From contig JAWNGF010000001.1 of NCBI GenBank assembly GCA_037039685.1, positions 3,162,001 through 3,226,000 on the forward strand: a stretch of DNA of 64,000 nucleotides, given 5' to 3'. A program made the position numbers and the translations under genes. This DNA is from Ceratobasidium sp. AG-K. Taxonomy: Eukaryota > Basidiomycota > Agaricomycetes > Cantharellales > Ceratobasidiaceae. The notes under the pieces were generated by a model that saw only the letters and a list, made by a program, of their open reading frames with translations, ran no database searches and was not told the origin of the DNA. Shown piece by piece: positions 20,514 through 30,555 of this stretch (its first letter is position 1; each line of letters opens with the position of its first letter).

Positions 20514-20999
20514 TTAGGCCGGGGCATCGACATTAGAAGAAACAGGGGAAACCAAGACAAACTCCTCCCCATCGTCCAGCACCAATGGGTCCTCTGCTGT
20601 CCCAACCCCTTTCCAGACCCCATAATCCTCCTCCTCATCCGTCAAGTCAACGATGGCATCCTGCCAATCGGGCTCCTCCTCGGTGAGGTCGATGTATTCG
20701 GTGCAAGCCCAAGCCCTGGCTTTGCGGTAGGCGTTGACGATCTCGATGTGATCGTGGATGTCGGCCATGTCGTGGGCCAGCCAGTTGCGCCAGCGGACGA
20801 GGGGCATACCGCAGAAGGAGCGGCGGGGGCGAGAGCGCTCATAGCGCGCAGAAATGATGAAGTAGAATGACTGGCGGAGTCCGTCGTGCCAGTACAATCC
20901 TTCCTCGAGGTTGACGCAAGTGAGGGACCTCTTGAAAGAGGCTGAGCAGGTGAAGGCGTCGTTGTAGACGCGGACAGTGGTGTTGGCGAAGCGAGACAT
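20514..20999 (-). CDS. D1 ORF3: accessory protein with two SUMO-interaction-like motifs
   Basis: 161-residue open frame from ATG 20,997-20,999 to a stop at 20,514-20,516, ending 12 bases before the LTR. It overlaps the 3' end of pol (to 20,642) in another frame by about 358 bases. The N-terminal part (to residue about 96) is a mixed, possibly globular domain with basic and aromatic residues (YERSRPRRSFCGMPLVRWRN). It is followed by EYIDLTEEEP (residues 101-110) and AIVDLTDEEED (115-125), both V/I-D-L-T cores with acidic tails typical of SUMO-interaction motifs. The C-terminus is acidic and hydrophobic (LVLDDGEEFVLV). It occupies the same position as ORF3 of C1 and B1. No clear sequence homology between the three is visible by eye. 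Confidence 0.68.
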   Translation of the reverse strand: MSRFANTTVRVYNDAFTCSASFKRSLTCVNLEEGLYWHDGLRQSFYFIISARYERSRPRRSFCGMPLVRWRNWLAHDMADIHDHIEIVNAYRKARAWACTEYIDLTEEEPDWQDAIVDLTDEEEDYGVWKGVGTAEDPLVLDDGEEFVLVSPVSSNVDAPA

Positions 21000-23900
21000 G
21001 GCGCTGAAGTGGATGTACGAGTAGGTGGTTTAAGCGCAAGAGGAACCGAAGTAAGAACTTGTTGATGAGGGACTTGGACTCCCGCTGCCTCTTTTATACG
21101 CTTTGCACGACGGCTGGGCTGTTCCTCTTTTTCTTCGGCGGCCGAATTACCCTTTGTTTCCTCATGGCGGCGCTTCCTCGTAACTTTGGGAACTTCCTTG
21201 ATGGCTTCTGGATGTTCCCTGTGGAATTCATTAATGAGTTCTGATGCGTTACCAAGGTTTCCCAAGGGTTCCCACGAATCGTGTTCCGTTGTGTAGCCTT
21301 TCCATTTGACAAGATACTTCAGGATGCCTTTCTCTATTTTGGAACTTTGAATGGTTTCAACCTCGTATTCCTCTTCTCCTTCAGGTGTCTCAATGGATGG
21401 CGGTGGCTTGACAACACGTCCCTCAATCTCATCTTCTTCGTACTTGGCAAGGCGAGATACATTGACTACTGGGTGTATGGTCATGGATGGAGGAAGTTCC
21501 AGTTTGTACGCGTTTTTTCCGATTGCTTCCAAGATTGTGAAGGGGCCCAAACGCTTATGAGAGAGTTTGATTGATGGCCGGTTTGAAGGAATGTGATCGT
21601 GACTGAGCCAAACTTTATCTCCAATGATGAAAGGATCCCCACGGCGCCGTTGATCCGCGTATTCCTTATCTTGTTCCTTGCTCAAGGTCAGGCTTGCCTT
21701 AGCTTCTTCCAGATTGTCATAGATGCGTTGAGCATGAGCCGAGGCTTCCGGAACTGAGCCATCTTCCACTGGTGTACCATCTATGGAAGGATGTCGTGCC
21801 GTGTTGGCAAAGAAAGGGGTCATGCCAATACTTGAGTGGAAGGAATTGTTGTAAGCAAATTCGGCAAAGGGAAGCAGAGAAGCCCAGTCATGCTGCCTGA
21901 ACGACACATAGGTTCTCAAAAAGGCTTCTATCATCTGATTGATTCGTTCCGTTTGGCCATCCGTCTCAGGGTGATAGGCTGTGGAGAGTCTGGGCCTAAT
22001 CTTCAGGGCCTGGTAGAGCTCCTTCATGAATTTTGACGCGAAGGTGGGGCCTCGATCTGATACAACAGTCTCTGGAGTACCATGCAACTTCCAACAATGT
22101 TCCATGAAGAGTTCTGCTAGCTTTGGGGACGTGGTCTTCTCGGTACAGGGGATGAAATGTGCCATTTTAGTGAGCGTATCGACAATGACCAAAATGGAGT
22201 CTAGGCTCCTTGATAGGGGTAGTTTGACAATCATGTCAACCGAGATGTGTTGCCAAGGTTTAGAGGGAAGTTCCAGAGGTTGCAGTTCTCCTAGGGGGCG
22301 CTGATTGATCGGTTTGCTTCGTTGGCACAAATCGCAAGATGACACGTATTTGTTAATGAATGCCTTCATTGATGGCCACCAATATTCCCGCTTGATTAAT
22401 TCCAAAGTCTTGGCTTGTCCCATGTGACCGGCTGCCTTGTTGTCGTGGTGTAGCTCTAGGATTTGTCGTTTCGTCTCGTTGTTGTTGGGAACATAGATCC
22501 GCCCCTTCCTATACAGCATGTTATTCCGAATTGTCCAATCTTCGAATTCCTTTTGAACTGTAGCGGGTGCTTTCTCGGGTCGATTGCTGAGGAAGGCCCA
22601 AATGGACTGGGTGTATTCGTCACTTGGCAGTTGCTTCTGAATGGAAGAATGAATTTCCGCTGTTGATGCCATGCCAGTAGGTAATTCTTCTGCCGAATTG
22701 ATGAAGATGTGGGGAGCGAGCAAAGGTTTTTGAGGGACTACTCCCCCTTCTAGGTCATGGTCGCTTCGTCGGCTGAGTGCATCGGCTTTTCCATTAAGTC
22801 CGCCAGCCCGATATTTGATCTGGAAATTGAATTCTGACAGGAAGACGGCCCATCTGTTCTGTCGCTTGGTAAGGACTTTCGATGTCATAAAATATTCCAG
22901 GTTCTTGTGATCGGTAATAAGTAGTACCGGAATTTCAGTTCCTTCCAATAGATGGCGCCATTCTTTAAAGGCCTTAATGATTGCCAAAAGTTCCTTATCA
23001 AAAATATCGTAGTTCCGCTCAGCTGGTGACAGGCTTTTGGACATGAAGGCGACAGGGTGAAGTTTGTTATCTGTCCCATATTGGCTGAGGACTGCTCCTG
23101 TGGCCTTGTCTGATGCATCGCACTCAATGATGAATCCCTTTTCTTGATCCAGTTGCAGTAGTATCGGTGCTTGTTGGAATTCTTGAATTATTCGCTCAAA
23201 GCTGGCCTGTGTTTCCTTGGTCCATTCCCAGGGTTTCCCTTTCATTGTTAAGTCATAGAGAGGTCGCGCTATGTGGGTATAGCCTTGGATAAATCGCCGA
23301 TAGAAGTTTGCAAACCCTAGGAATGTTTGTACATCTGTAACGTTTTTGGGAACGGGCCACCTCTTGATCGCCGACACCTTTTCTTCTTGCATTTCAACAA
23401 CTTCTCCCGAGATTACCAGACCCAGATAGTCAACCTTTGAAACATGGAACGAACACTTCTTGAGGGAGCAATATAGACCCAGGCGTTGTAGTCGACGAAG
23501 TACTTCTTTCACATGAGATGGATGTTCTTCAGGTTCTTTGGAGAAGATTAAGATGTCATCAATGTAGATTTCCACGTAGACTCCTTTAATGTCCCTGAAC
23601 TCCATGTCCATCATATTCTGGAACGTTGCTGGAGCATTGGTCAGGCCAAACGGCATGACTTTGGTTTCAAACAGGCCATATTTAGTTCTAAAGGCCGTTT
23701 TGTATACGTCTTCTTCTGCGACCCTGACTAGGTTGTAGCCCGATTTCAGATCTAATTTGGTAAAGATCTTGGCTCCTTTGACTCGCTCAGTTAGGTCATC
23801 CGTTCGGGGTAGGGGGTATCGGTTCTTCTTTGTCCACCTGTTAAGGTACCGATAATCCATGCATAATCTTGGTGGTTGGGGTACGCCATCGATGTCGTGA

Positions 23901-24625
23901 CGGCGGACAAACATAACTGGTGATGCCCATTGAGAAGTTGAGGGAACGATGAAGCCTTTTTCCAGGTTCTCGTCGATCCAGGCCTTTAGGATTCTATCTT
24001 CCTCCTTGGTTAATGAGTAAACAACCCCAATTTTGGGTTTTGCACCAGATTCGAGTTCAATTTTGAGATCATAGGGCCGGTGAGGGGGAAGCTTATCAAC
24101 CTCCTTGGCGACAAAGACATCCTGGAATTCAAGGTATTCGTTGGGAAGTTTTCCCACTATTCCCCCTTCTATGGCGTTGAGATCTTCGCACAGGCATTCC
24201 GACACGCAGAACTCCGAGTTGAACTCCAATGTCCCTTTTGACCAATTGATTTGAGGGTTATGCTTCTTCAACCAAGGGATTCCCAAGACCACAGTGTGCC
24301 GTCCTAAGGGTGCCACGTCACATGTGATTTCTTTGACGTGATCATTCATGATGACATGGAAAGTTGCTTCCCGCTCGATTAGTCCATTTGCAATTGGGCG
24401 TCCATCTATAACTTGTACCCGTCGTGCCACTTTTTTCTTTTTCGTAGGGATTTTGTGTTTAGAGATATATTCAGAATTGATGAAGTTCCCAGAGGCGCCG
24501 GAATCAATCATAGCAACGGTGATAAGGTTTTTCAGGCTTTCGATCGTTATCGGCACACGGAGTTGGTCTGCGTATTCGGTGGAACATAGATATAATTCGT
24601 TTACAGACTGATTACGATTCTCCAT
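20642..24625 (-). CDS. D1 pol: protease, RT, RNase H, integrase, chromodomain
   Basis: Uninterrupted 1,327-residue frame from ATG 24,623-24,625. Protease is at about residue 40 (MIDSGASGNF). RT follows with YIDDILIFSK at about 354. RNase H comes next ([33 protein letters not shown]). The integrase has an HHCC zinc site (HHDNKAAGH, CDLCQRSKP) and core VDTLTKMAHF, SDRGPTFASKF and DGQTERINQ (about 800-920). A chromodomain lies at about 1,075-1,135 (YEVETIQSSKIEKGILKYLV, KWKGYTTEHDSW). A basic RKRRHEE/RRAKRIKE stretch follows that may be a nuclear localisation signal. The last about 120 residues overlap ORF3 in another frame and look low-complexity. All catalytic residues are present. Gag is a separate upstream frame. 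Confidence 0.93.
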   Translation of the reverse strand: MENRNQSVNELYLCSTEYADQLRVPITIESLKNLITVAMIDSGASGNFINSEYISKHKIPTKKKKVARRVQVIDGRPIANGLIEREATFHVIMNDHVKEITCDVAPLGRHTVVLGIPWLKKHNPQINWSKGTLEFNSEFCVSECLCEDLNAIEGGIVGKLPNEYLEFQDVFVAKEVDKLPPHRPYDLKIELESGAKPKIGVVYSLTKEEDRILKAWIDENLEKGFIVPSTSQWASPVMFVRRHDIDGVPQPPRLCMDYRYLNRWTKKNRYPLPRTDDLTERVKGAKIFTKLDLKSGYNLVRVAEEDVYKTAFRTKYGLFETKVMPFGLTNAPATFQNMMDMEFRDIKGVYVEIYIDDILIFSKEPEEHPSHVKEVLRRLQRLGLYCSLKKCSFHVSKVDYLGLVISGEVVEMQEEKVSAIKRWPVPKNVTDVQTFLGFANFYRRFIQGYTHIARPLYDLTMKGKPWEWTKETQASFERIIQEFQQAPILLQLDQEKGFIIECDASDKATGAVLSQYGTDNKLHPVAFMSKSLSPAERNYDIFDKELLAIIKAFKEWRHLLEGTEIPVLLITDHKNLEYFMTSKVLTKRQNRWAVFLSEFNFQIKYRAGGLNGKADALSRRSDHDLEGGVVPQKPLLAPHIFINSAEELPTGMASTAEIHSSIQKQLPSDEYTQSIWAFLSNRPEKAPATVQKEFEDWTIRNNMLYRKGRIYVPNNNETKRQILELHHDNKAAGHMGQAKTLELIKREYWWPSMKAFINKYVSSCDLCQRSKPINQRPLGELQPLELPSKPWQHISVDMIVKLPLSRSLDSILVIVDTLTKMAHFIPCTEKTTSPKLAELFMEHCWKLHGTPETVVSDRGPTFASKFMKELYQALKIRPRLSTAYHPETDGQTERINQMIEAFLRTYVSFRQHDWASLLPFAEFAYNNSFHSSIGMTPFFANTARHPSIDGTPVEDGSVPEASAHAQRIYDNLEEAKASLTLSKEQDKEYADQRRRGDPFIIGDKVWLSHDHIPSNRPSIKLSHKRLGPFTILEAIGKNAYKLELPPSMTIHPVVNVSRLAKYEEDEIEGRVVKPPPSIETPEGEEEYEVETIQSSKIEKGILKYLVKWKGYTTEHDSWEPLGNLGNASELINEFHREHPEAIKEVPKVTRKRRHEETKGNSAAEEKEEQPSRRAKRIKEAAGVQVPHQQVLTSVPLALKPPTRTSTSAPCLASPTPLSASTTTPSPAQPLSRGPSLASTSRKDCTGTTDSASHSTSSFLRAMSALAPAAPSAVCPSSAGATGWPTTWPTSTITSRSSTPTAKPGLGLAPNTSTSPRRSPIGRMPSLT

Positions 24626-24669
24626 GGCAACACGATCTAATTCTGTCTTCAGGGCGCCTGATGCTCCCT

Positions 24670-26352
24670 TCAGACACTGCCTTTTCCCGACTCCTCATCA
24701 GAGACTTCTTCCAGAGCGGCTATCTTGACGACGCAATTTTTCGCAATGTGGCCCTTCTTCTGGCAGCGGTAACAAGTGAGTTCTGAACTACTGGTTGCTG
24801 CCATTTCAATTCCTGCGACCGTGCGGGTGTTTAGGCGAAGGTAGGGGAATGGGAGTTCGCTCTCAGAGCCATCTTCCCATTTGATGGTGGGAATCTTGAA
24901 GCCCTTCTTGTTGTTCCCAATTTTTGTAATTTGTCCCCTGGTTGCGCCCTTTGGTCCCATGGTATACACCCTGTCTCCCTCCTTGAATTGTGTCTTCTGC
25001 GCTGTTGCGCTCGTGGTCACCTTCTTGAAGGTTCCGCTCGATGTCGCCTTCTCCAGGCCCTTGGCCTTTTTCTCCAGATTTCGTGCAATAAGGCTTGCAT
25101 CAATCCTAGACGCGTGATTCATCAACTGTGTGAGGGAAATGATGTGGCGATCAATGCTCTGAATTGACATGACGTCCTGGATTTCGTCTTTGAGCCCTGA
25201 GTAAAAATCGTCTTTGAGGGTGGCCTCATTGTAACCCAAGGCGCTGGAATAGGTTCGGAAATTCGAAATGTAGTCGACCACTGACTTGGTTTGTTTCAGA
25301 TTTCGATATTTTTGCCGATAAACTTCCGCTTGCTCTACTTCGCCAAAGGCTTCCTCAAAGGCTTCCTCGAAAAGGGTCATGTCGTTAAGGATAGGTTGAG
25401 GGATGCCAGACATTTCTTTCTCAAGGAATGGGCGAATCCATTCCCTGGCTTCCCCCCTTAGGTACGAGACAACAAAGAGGATCTGCTGATCTACTGTATC
25501 GTAACGTAACTCCGAAGTACTGATGTAGAGGTTACAGGCAAAGGTAAAGTCCCTAGCCTTCTGACCGCGTTCGCCATTGTATTCGGGAGGTTTGCTGGCT
25601 GAACTCTTTTTAGCAGTTCGAGGAGCAGTGGGGGTTATACCCTGAGTGGCGACGGGAGCTGAACCAAGTGTGAATCGTCCAGTGGACCTTCCTAGTGCTT
25701 GTTGATTGAGGGGAGTCCCGCCCGGGGGTTGCGATACGCCAGGATTTGCTCCTGTTCCTTGGTTACGAGGTTGGTAAGCGCGCCCTCCTGCTTGAAGAAT
25801 TAGAATGTCCATGTCGTTCTGCATGGTATTGAGGAGCGCTTGATTTGTTTGAACATCGGCTTGAGTGGCCTGAATACTTTGTAGGTTGAGGTCGCCATCT
25901 CCTGCATTCCAGAGTACCCATTGATGAATGTTGTCAACGCGTCTGTTCGTGATTTCGATTCGTCGCGCTATTTCGAGTAGGAACGCGGCAATATCTTCAT
26001 TAGTGGTTCCGCAATTGTTGTACCATTGACCATTTTCCAACTGGTCTTCGATATATTGGTCCGAGGGTATCGTCTCCACTCGTCCACTAGCTTCTGGGGG
26101 GTGAAGATCCCCAGTGCGCATGGAGGCGTTATCGCGATTTGCATTGGGCGGAGATGATGTAGCCGCTGGGGCTCCAACACCAAAGGAAACTTGATGTGAC
26201 TCCGTTCCCTGGACTGTAGGATCCGATCGACTGGTCCCTGTGTCACCGGACATGATGTTGGTTGCACTTGGAACTTGGGATGTAGATCGGCCTAGACCAA
26301 AGGTTGTTCTGATGCGTCCTGCTACTGATCCTTCTCCTGGGTAGATTGACAT
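24670..26352 (-). CDS. D1 gag with SH3/Tudor-like segment and CCHC knuckle
   Basis: 560-residue intact gag from ATG 26,350-26,352, the first AUG of the predicted transcript. Order: a disordered N-terminus; a helical segment with heptads (residues about 120-190); a capsid-like helical domain (ARDFTFACNLYIS, REWIRPFLEKE, YNEATLKDDFYSGLKDEIQD); a short beta-rich segment at about 454-506 (FKEGDRVYTMGPKG, IPTIKWEDGSESELPF) resembling an SH3/Tudor-type barrel; then a CCHC zinc knuckle CYRCQKKGHIAKNC at about 525-540. The stop is at 24,670-24,672, 45 bases before the pol ATG. Confidence 0.9.
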   Translation of the reverse strand: MSIYPGEGSVAGRIRTTFGLGRSTSQVPSATNIMSGDTGTSRSDPTVQGTESHQVSFGVGAPAATSSPPNANRDNASMRTGDLHPPEASGRVETIPSDQYIEDQLENGQWYNNCGTTNEDIAAFLLEIARRIEITNRRVDNIHQWVLWNAGDGDLNLQSIQATQADVQTNQALLNTMQNDMDILILQAGGRAYQPRNQGTGANPGVSQPPGGTPLNQQALGRSTGRFTLGSAPVATQGITPTAPRTAKKSSASKPPEYNGERGQKARDFTFACNLYISTSELRYDTVDQQILFVVSYLRGEAREWIRPFLEKEMSGIPQPILNDMTLFEEAFEEAFGEVEQAEVYRQKYRNLKQTKSVVDYISNFRTYSSALGYNEATLKDDFYSGLKDEIQDVMSIQSIDRHIISLTQLMNHASRIDASLIARNLEKKAKGLEKATSSGTFKKVTTSATAQKTQFKEGDRVYTMGPKGATRGQITKIGNNKKGFKIPTIKWEDGSESELPFPYLRLNTRTVAGIEMAATSSSELTCYRCQKKGHIAKNCVVKIAALEEVSDEESGKGSV

Positions 26353-26744
26353 GAGCTATAATAAATGCGCTTCCTGGTGCGCTGCGACCAAATATGGCTA
26401 GTACTTGTTGGTGAAGAGAAAATCCCCTGGGTAGAGATGGATAAGTAGGGGGAACCTAGTCGACGGTAGGTTCAAGGCGAGGGTCTCAGAGGTCCTTGTT
26501 CCAATAGAATATGTAAGCGGCGCTTCCTGATTAGGTGGCAACGGCTCAGTGATATCAGAGGATAGGGGACGTCTTCAACAGGCTAATGGATGCGAGCTGC
26601 AATATGCCTCGACGTGTAAATGATGCAGGGGAGATATAGGGGTATTAGCTATCAATGGTGAAGGGTGTGCAATTGCTCAGAGATATCCCGGTGATGATAA
26701 ACCTGGTTCCGACAGCAACGAGGGCTGTATCCGCGGCGAAGGCG
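26353..26744 (-). other. D1 5' leader without AUG
   Basis: Transcribed leader between primer site and gag on the minus strand. I find no ATG on the sense strand from the predicted transcript start (26,891) to the gag start (26,352), about 540 bases. This fits scanning to the gag start codon. Confidence 0.6.
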
Positions 26745-26758
26745 ACAAGACTTGTTCT
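26745..26758 (-). other. D1 self-primer binding site
   Basis: On the minus strand AGAACAAGTCTTGT starts two bases inside the 5' LTR and is complementary to the predicted transcript 5' end (ACAAGACTTGTTCT, 26,891 down to 26,878). Confidence 0.7.
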
Positions 26759-26760
26759 AG

Positions 26761-27185
26761 TGTCACAACCCTAGCCGAACCTTGGAGGCCGAGACTCCAC
26801 AGGTAGTGATGATGGGGGTTGGGGCGGCAACTAAGGCCTAAGTGAGTCACGCGATTGTGTGAGGGGCAAACAACAAGAGAACAAGTCTTGTGGGGGCAAG
26901 ACTTGTGTCGCTGGTATATATACTAACTACTGTGGCTATGTACAATAGAGAGCAGGCGACAAGGGAGGACAAAAGGAGAAAAGGCAAGAGTCCGAGGGAA
27001 GCAAGGACAGAACAAAGGGAACGTGATAAGTCCATGGACGCCAAGGGAAAACTGGGACTAGCCAGGCAGGCATGTCCCGCGGTCATGGCTTACATAAAGG
27101 CGACTATATGCGCCAAGGCAAGGAGAACAAGACCAAACACGAGCCAAACAGAACACAGAAGAGAGAAAAGGAAAAGGTCGTGACA
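26761..27185 (-). repeat. D1 5' LTR
   Basis: 425 bases, identical to the 3' LTR but for one base that I can see. On the minus strand the TATA box spans 26,922-26,915 and the predicted RNA start is 26,891, 31 bases downstream. Confidence 0.95.
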
Positions 27186-29287
27186 GCTTCTTTATCTTCA
27201 GGCACATAAATCCTTCCCTTGAACCATAAAAGTCCCTCTTTGAAATCGTATTCTTTTGCACTGTGTTGCAGGGTTTTTGGTAACATTTCTCTCGATTTGC
27301 AGAGTTCTTTGATTTGTGTCAACCCTTCGTCTGCTTCCTGTGCCTCTTTGATAGTCTCTATGATGTCTGTGTCTACTTGTCCCATAAACCCCTTGAACCT
27401 TTCGACAGATATCATAACTTGTTCAGGCGTGGGCGTATCTTCATGGTCTGACCGTCTTGACAATAGGTCCGGTTTAGATGACAGGATGCCAGGGCGGTAT
27501 ATGATATCAAAGTTATAAGAAGCAAGTAATTGGTGCCATCTTGCGTGTCGATGGTTGAAAGTTCTAGCTTCCTTCCAGAACTGTAGGTTCCTATGATCGG
27601 TGTAGATTGTGATAGGGTCCTTTGTTCCTTCGAGGTACAGCCTCCAGTGTGTTAAAGATTCTATAATTGCCATAAGTTCTTTATTGTGGACGTCGTAGTT
27701 GAGCTGAGCCTCGTTGAAAGATTTTGAAAGAAAGGCAATAGGGTGTAGGTAGCCATCATCTTGCCTTTGTGACAGGATTGCTCCCATCGCTACTCCACTT
27801 GCGTCTGTTTCCAAGAAAAAGGGTTTGTCCGGGTTCGGATGGCGTAGAGTTGGTTCCTTGCTGATGTCCGTTTTTAGGGATTCAAACGCTTCCTGTTGAT
27901 TGTTTCCCCATTCCCATTTGTTCTCCTTTCTCGTCAGGCTTGTCAGGGGTTTTGCCAATCGGCTGAAATTTGGTACAAATCTTTGGTAGAAATTTGTGAA
28001 ACCTAGGAATGCTTGGACCTGCTTGACAGTTTTTGGTTCCTTCCATTCCTTTATTGCTTTGACCTTTTCTTCGTCCATAGAGATGCCCGAATCGCTGATT
28101 CTAAGTCCAGTGTATGTCAATCTGGTGACAAAGAATTCGCATTTTGGAAGCTTCGCGAAAAGATTTTCCTCCAGTAAGGTTTTCAGTACTCTTCTGACAT
28201 CCACGGTATGTTGGCTTCTGTCCTTAGAGAATACTAGGATGTCGTCAATGTATACTATGACACATACGTCGATAAGATCGTGAAAAATGTGATTCATATA
28301 TCTCTGGAAGATGGCGGGCGCGTTTTTTAGTCCAAAAGGCATGACAACGTATTCGAACAGTCCTTCTTTTGTTCTGAAAGCTGTTTTCCATTCGTCGCCT
28401 TCCCTAATTCTGATATTGTTGAAACCCATACGTAGATCAATCTTGGAGAAAATTTTTGCATCCTTGATTTTATCCAGGAGATCTTCCATTAGAGGCATTG
28501 GGAATCTGTCGTCCTTTGTAATGGCATTTACTCCTCTGAGGTCTTGAACAAGTCGTAGTTGCCGTACTGCCTCTGGATTCTTCTGATCCATAGGTTTTTT
28601 GACAAAGAAACAAGGTGATGCGATAGGTGACTTGCTTGGTTGAATCTTTCCTGCTGCGATTTCTGCATCCAGGTATTCTCTCAGTGCAACTGACTCTGCT
28701 GGAGAGAGTGGGATAGGTCTGGCCGGTTTCGGCAGTTCAGCTCCTTCCCTAAAGTCGATGGCGCAGTTGTATGGACAATGATCCAGGATCCTTTTGAATT
28801 TCTCTTCACTGAAGACGTTGGCAAATTCCTTGAATTCCTCAGGTAGGTCATCTATGGAGGCCGTTTTTCCCTGGATGGGTTCTGGCAGCCACAATATGTG
28901 CTTCGTTTTCCAATCGATGACTGGGTTTGCTTCTTCTAACCATTCCAGTCCCAGGATAAGCTTAGTTTCCCCAGTAGGCATAGCAAAGAAGACTTGTTTG
29001 AAGGTTCTTCCTTCCAGGTCTAGTTCCAGCTTAGCCTTGAAGCGTATTTGGTGAGAGAGTTCCTTCCCCTGGATACCGATTACTTTTCTCGGAGTGGAAA
29101 GTTCTATGAGGGGAATATTGTTGGATCGGGCCCAAGAGATGTCCAAGAAATTCCTAGATGCTCCAGAATCAATGAGAGTTGGGATAAGTTCTGTGATTCC
29201 GGCAATGTTTGCGTAAACAATGGTTGACTCATTTGTTGCTCTAAAGTACATTGTTTCCGTTGCCGGTTTTTTGGTCTCTCCACACAC
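27186..29287 (-). CDS. C1 pol, 5' part: protease, RT, RNase H
   Basis: C1 pol before the D1 insertion. Protease is near residue 40 (LIDSGASRNFLDISWA). RT runs through GAELPKPARPIPLSP, VQDLRGVNAITKDDRFPMP and FSKIDLRMGFNNIRI to VYIDDILVFSK (about residue 348) and LGFTNFYQRF. RNase H shows FFLETDASGVAMGAIL, NKELMAIIESLTHWRLYLEG and TDHRNLQFW. It ends with RIYVPEDKEA, where D1 interrupts; the frame resumes at 20,076. There is no stop within this part. The first in-frame codon after the gag stop is GTG and the first ATG is 13 codons in, so pol may be reached by frameshift or reinitiation. Confidence 0.9.
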
Positions 29288-29289
29288 AG

Positions 29290-29660
29290 TTAGAGGGAGA
29301 CCCCTTCTTTTCCTGAGTCTTCTATAATTGTTGCCTCCCTTCCTTTAATGCTAGGTTCCGTTGTTATCCATTCCTTGGATGGGCATTTGAACAAACGGTG
29401 TCCTTCTTGTCCGCACTTCAGGCACCGGTTGGTTGCTATCCTTGCTTTGTAAACTTCGTTGGGCAGCCGTTTTGTAGAGGATTGTCCGCTGGCGGTTGCT
29501 TGAGGTGTCTTCTTTCCTGTTGAGGTCTTGATTTGTTGCAGTTTTTGGTCAATAGAGATTGCGATAGAGATCCACTGGTCCAGTGACAGCTCCCGCTCCG
29601 TTCCGTCCTCGTTAATTAGGGTCAATTCGAATCGAGCTAGTTCGGTTTTTACTTCCGGCT
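29290..29660 (-). CDS. C1 gag, 3' part with CCHC knuckle
   Basis: The end of C1 gag, separated from its beginning by A1. It reads LEVKTELARFE at the junction, then a linker and the zinc knuckle CLKCGQEGHRLFKC near 29,410-29,370, stopping at 29,290-29,292. The frame joins exactly to EGLKL at 43,534 when A1 and one target copy are removed. Confidence 0.88.
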
Positions 29661-30072
29661 TGTCATGAGCTGACTAAGCTCAGACATTTAATTCTGATTT
29701 TATATCTTTTTTTCCGAACACTTTCCTTTTTTGGTACAAATGTCCTCTGGCGCTTAATTTGTATCATGTAATGTATTTGTCTTTTCATTTGATATTAGTG
29801 ATGCTTCCGGAACTTCCAGAATGTCGAGTCATATCTCTTATCTCGCTTATCATCGGTCGTACTCGGTTTTCCCACACTGATAAATGATGACGTGGCACTG
29901 ATCCCTCATGTATATAAACCCAGAGGTCAAGCCGGGTAACGACAAGGCTTGACCTCCTCTCCATTAGGACTTGCTCAATCAATCCTCTTACTATCACTAC
30001 TCCTTGGGTTCTAAGACTTGCCTAAGTCGAACCCCTTAACTTTTATATACCTAATTGACCCAAGTCGGGACA
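29661..30072 (+). repeat. A1 5' LTR
   Basis: 412 bases, tgtcatgagctgac...agtcgggaca. TATA box, bZIP-like tgacgtgg site and self-primer copy are as in A3. Confidence 0.95.
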
Positions 30073-30074
30073 TT

Positions 30075-30086
30075 AGGTCAAGCCTT
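30075..30086 (+). other. A1 self-primer binding site
   Basis: AGGTCAAGCCTT lies two bases after the 5' LTR and is complementary to AAGGCTTGACCT in the LTR downstream of its TATA box. Confidence 0.68.
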
Positions 30087-30555
30087 TCTAGCATCGGCCT
30101 TAAGCCCCTGCTTTTCCACCAAGTAGATAGAACGTACACGGGAAAACGGGCATAGTACAATGGACAAAGAGCTATACTTGATATAGACCAGTAGTCCCAC
30201 GTCGCTATACGCTGTCAGTGAACCCAATCGTTATCCTCTTTTGGGTCATAGCGGCTTTAGTCAGCTAAATACACCCTTACTCTGTTATACACTGTCGCTA
30301 TCACGCCCGCCCAAGGCTGTTGATAACTGATAAGATCAGATAAGGAGTATATAAAGCAAAAGCTTAGCGCCTAGCACCCTTCACATCCAAATCAACATCT
30401 CGAGGAAGCCAGAGCCTCTCAAGCAAAAACTGGAAAGTGGTCGGAGCACCACCCAAGTTAACACTCTCATCCATCAAGAACCACATCCACTCGTCGTTTC
30501 CACTAGTACGCACTAAAAAAAGGACTAATTAGTAACTAACTAATTAACCTTAAAA

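Larger units (their letters stand above)
20077..27185 (-). mobile_element. D1: family-D gypsy element, near intact
   Basis: Minus-strand element of 7,109 bases inserted in C1 pol. Both LTRs are 425 bases and differ at one site that I can find (gagaacgagacc against gagaacaagacc). Target duplication is GCTTC (20,072-20,076 and 27,186-27,190). Gag and pol are open throughout, so this is the most intact coding set in the window. Confidence 0.95.
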
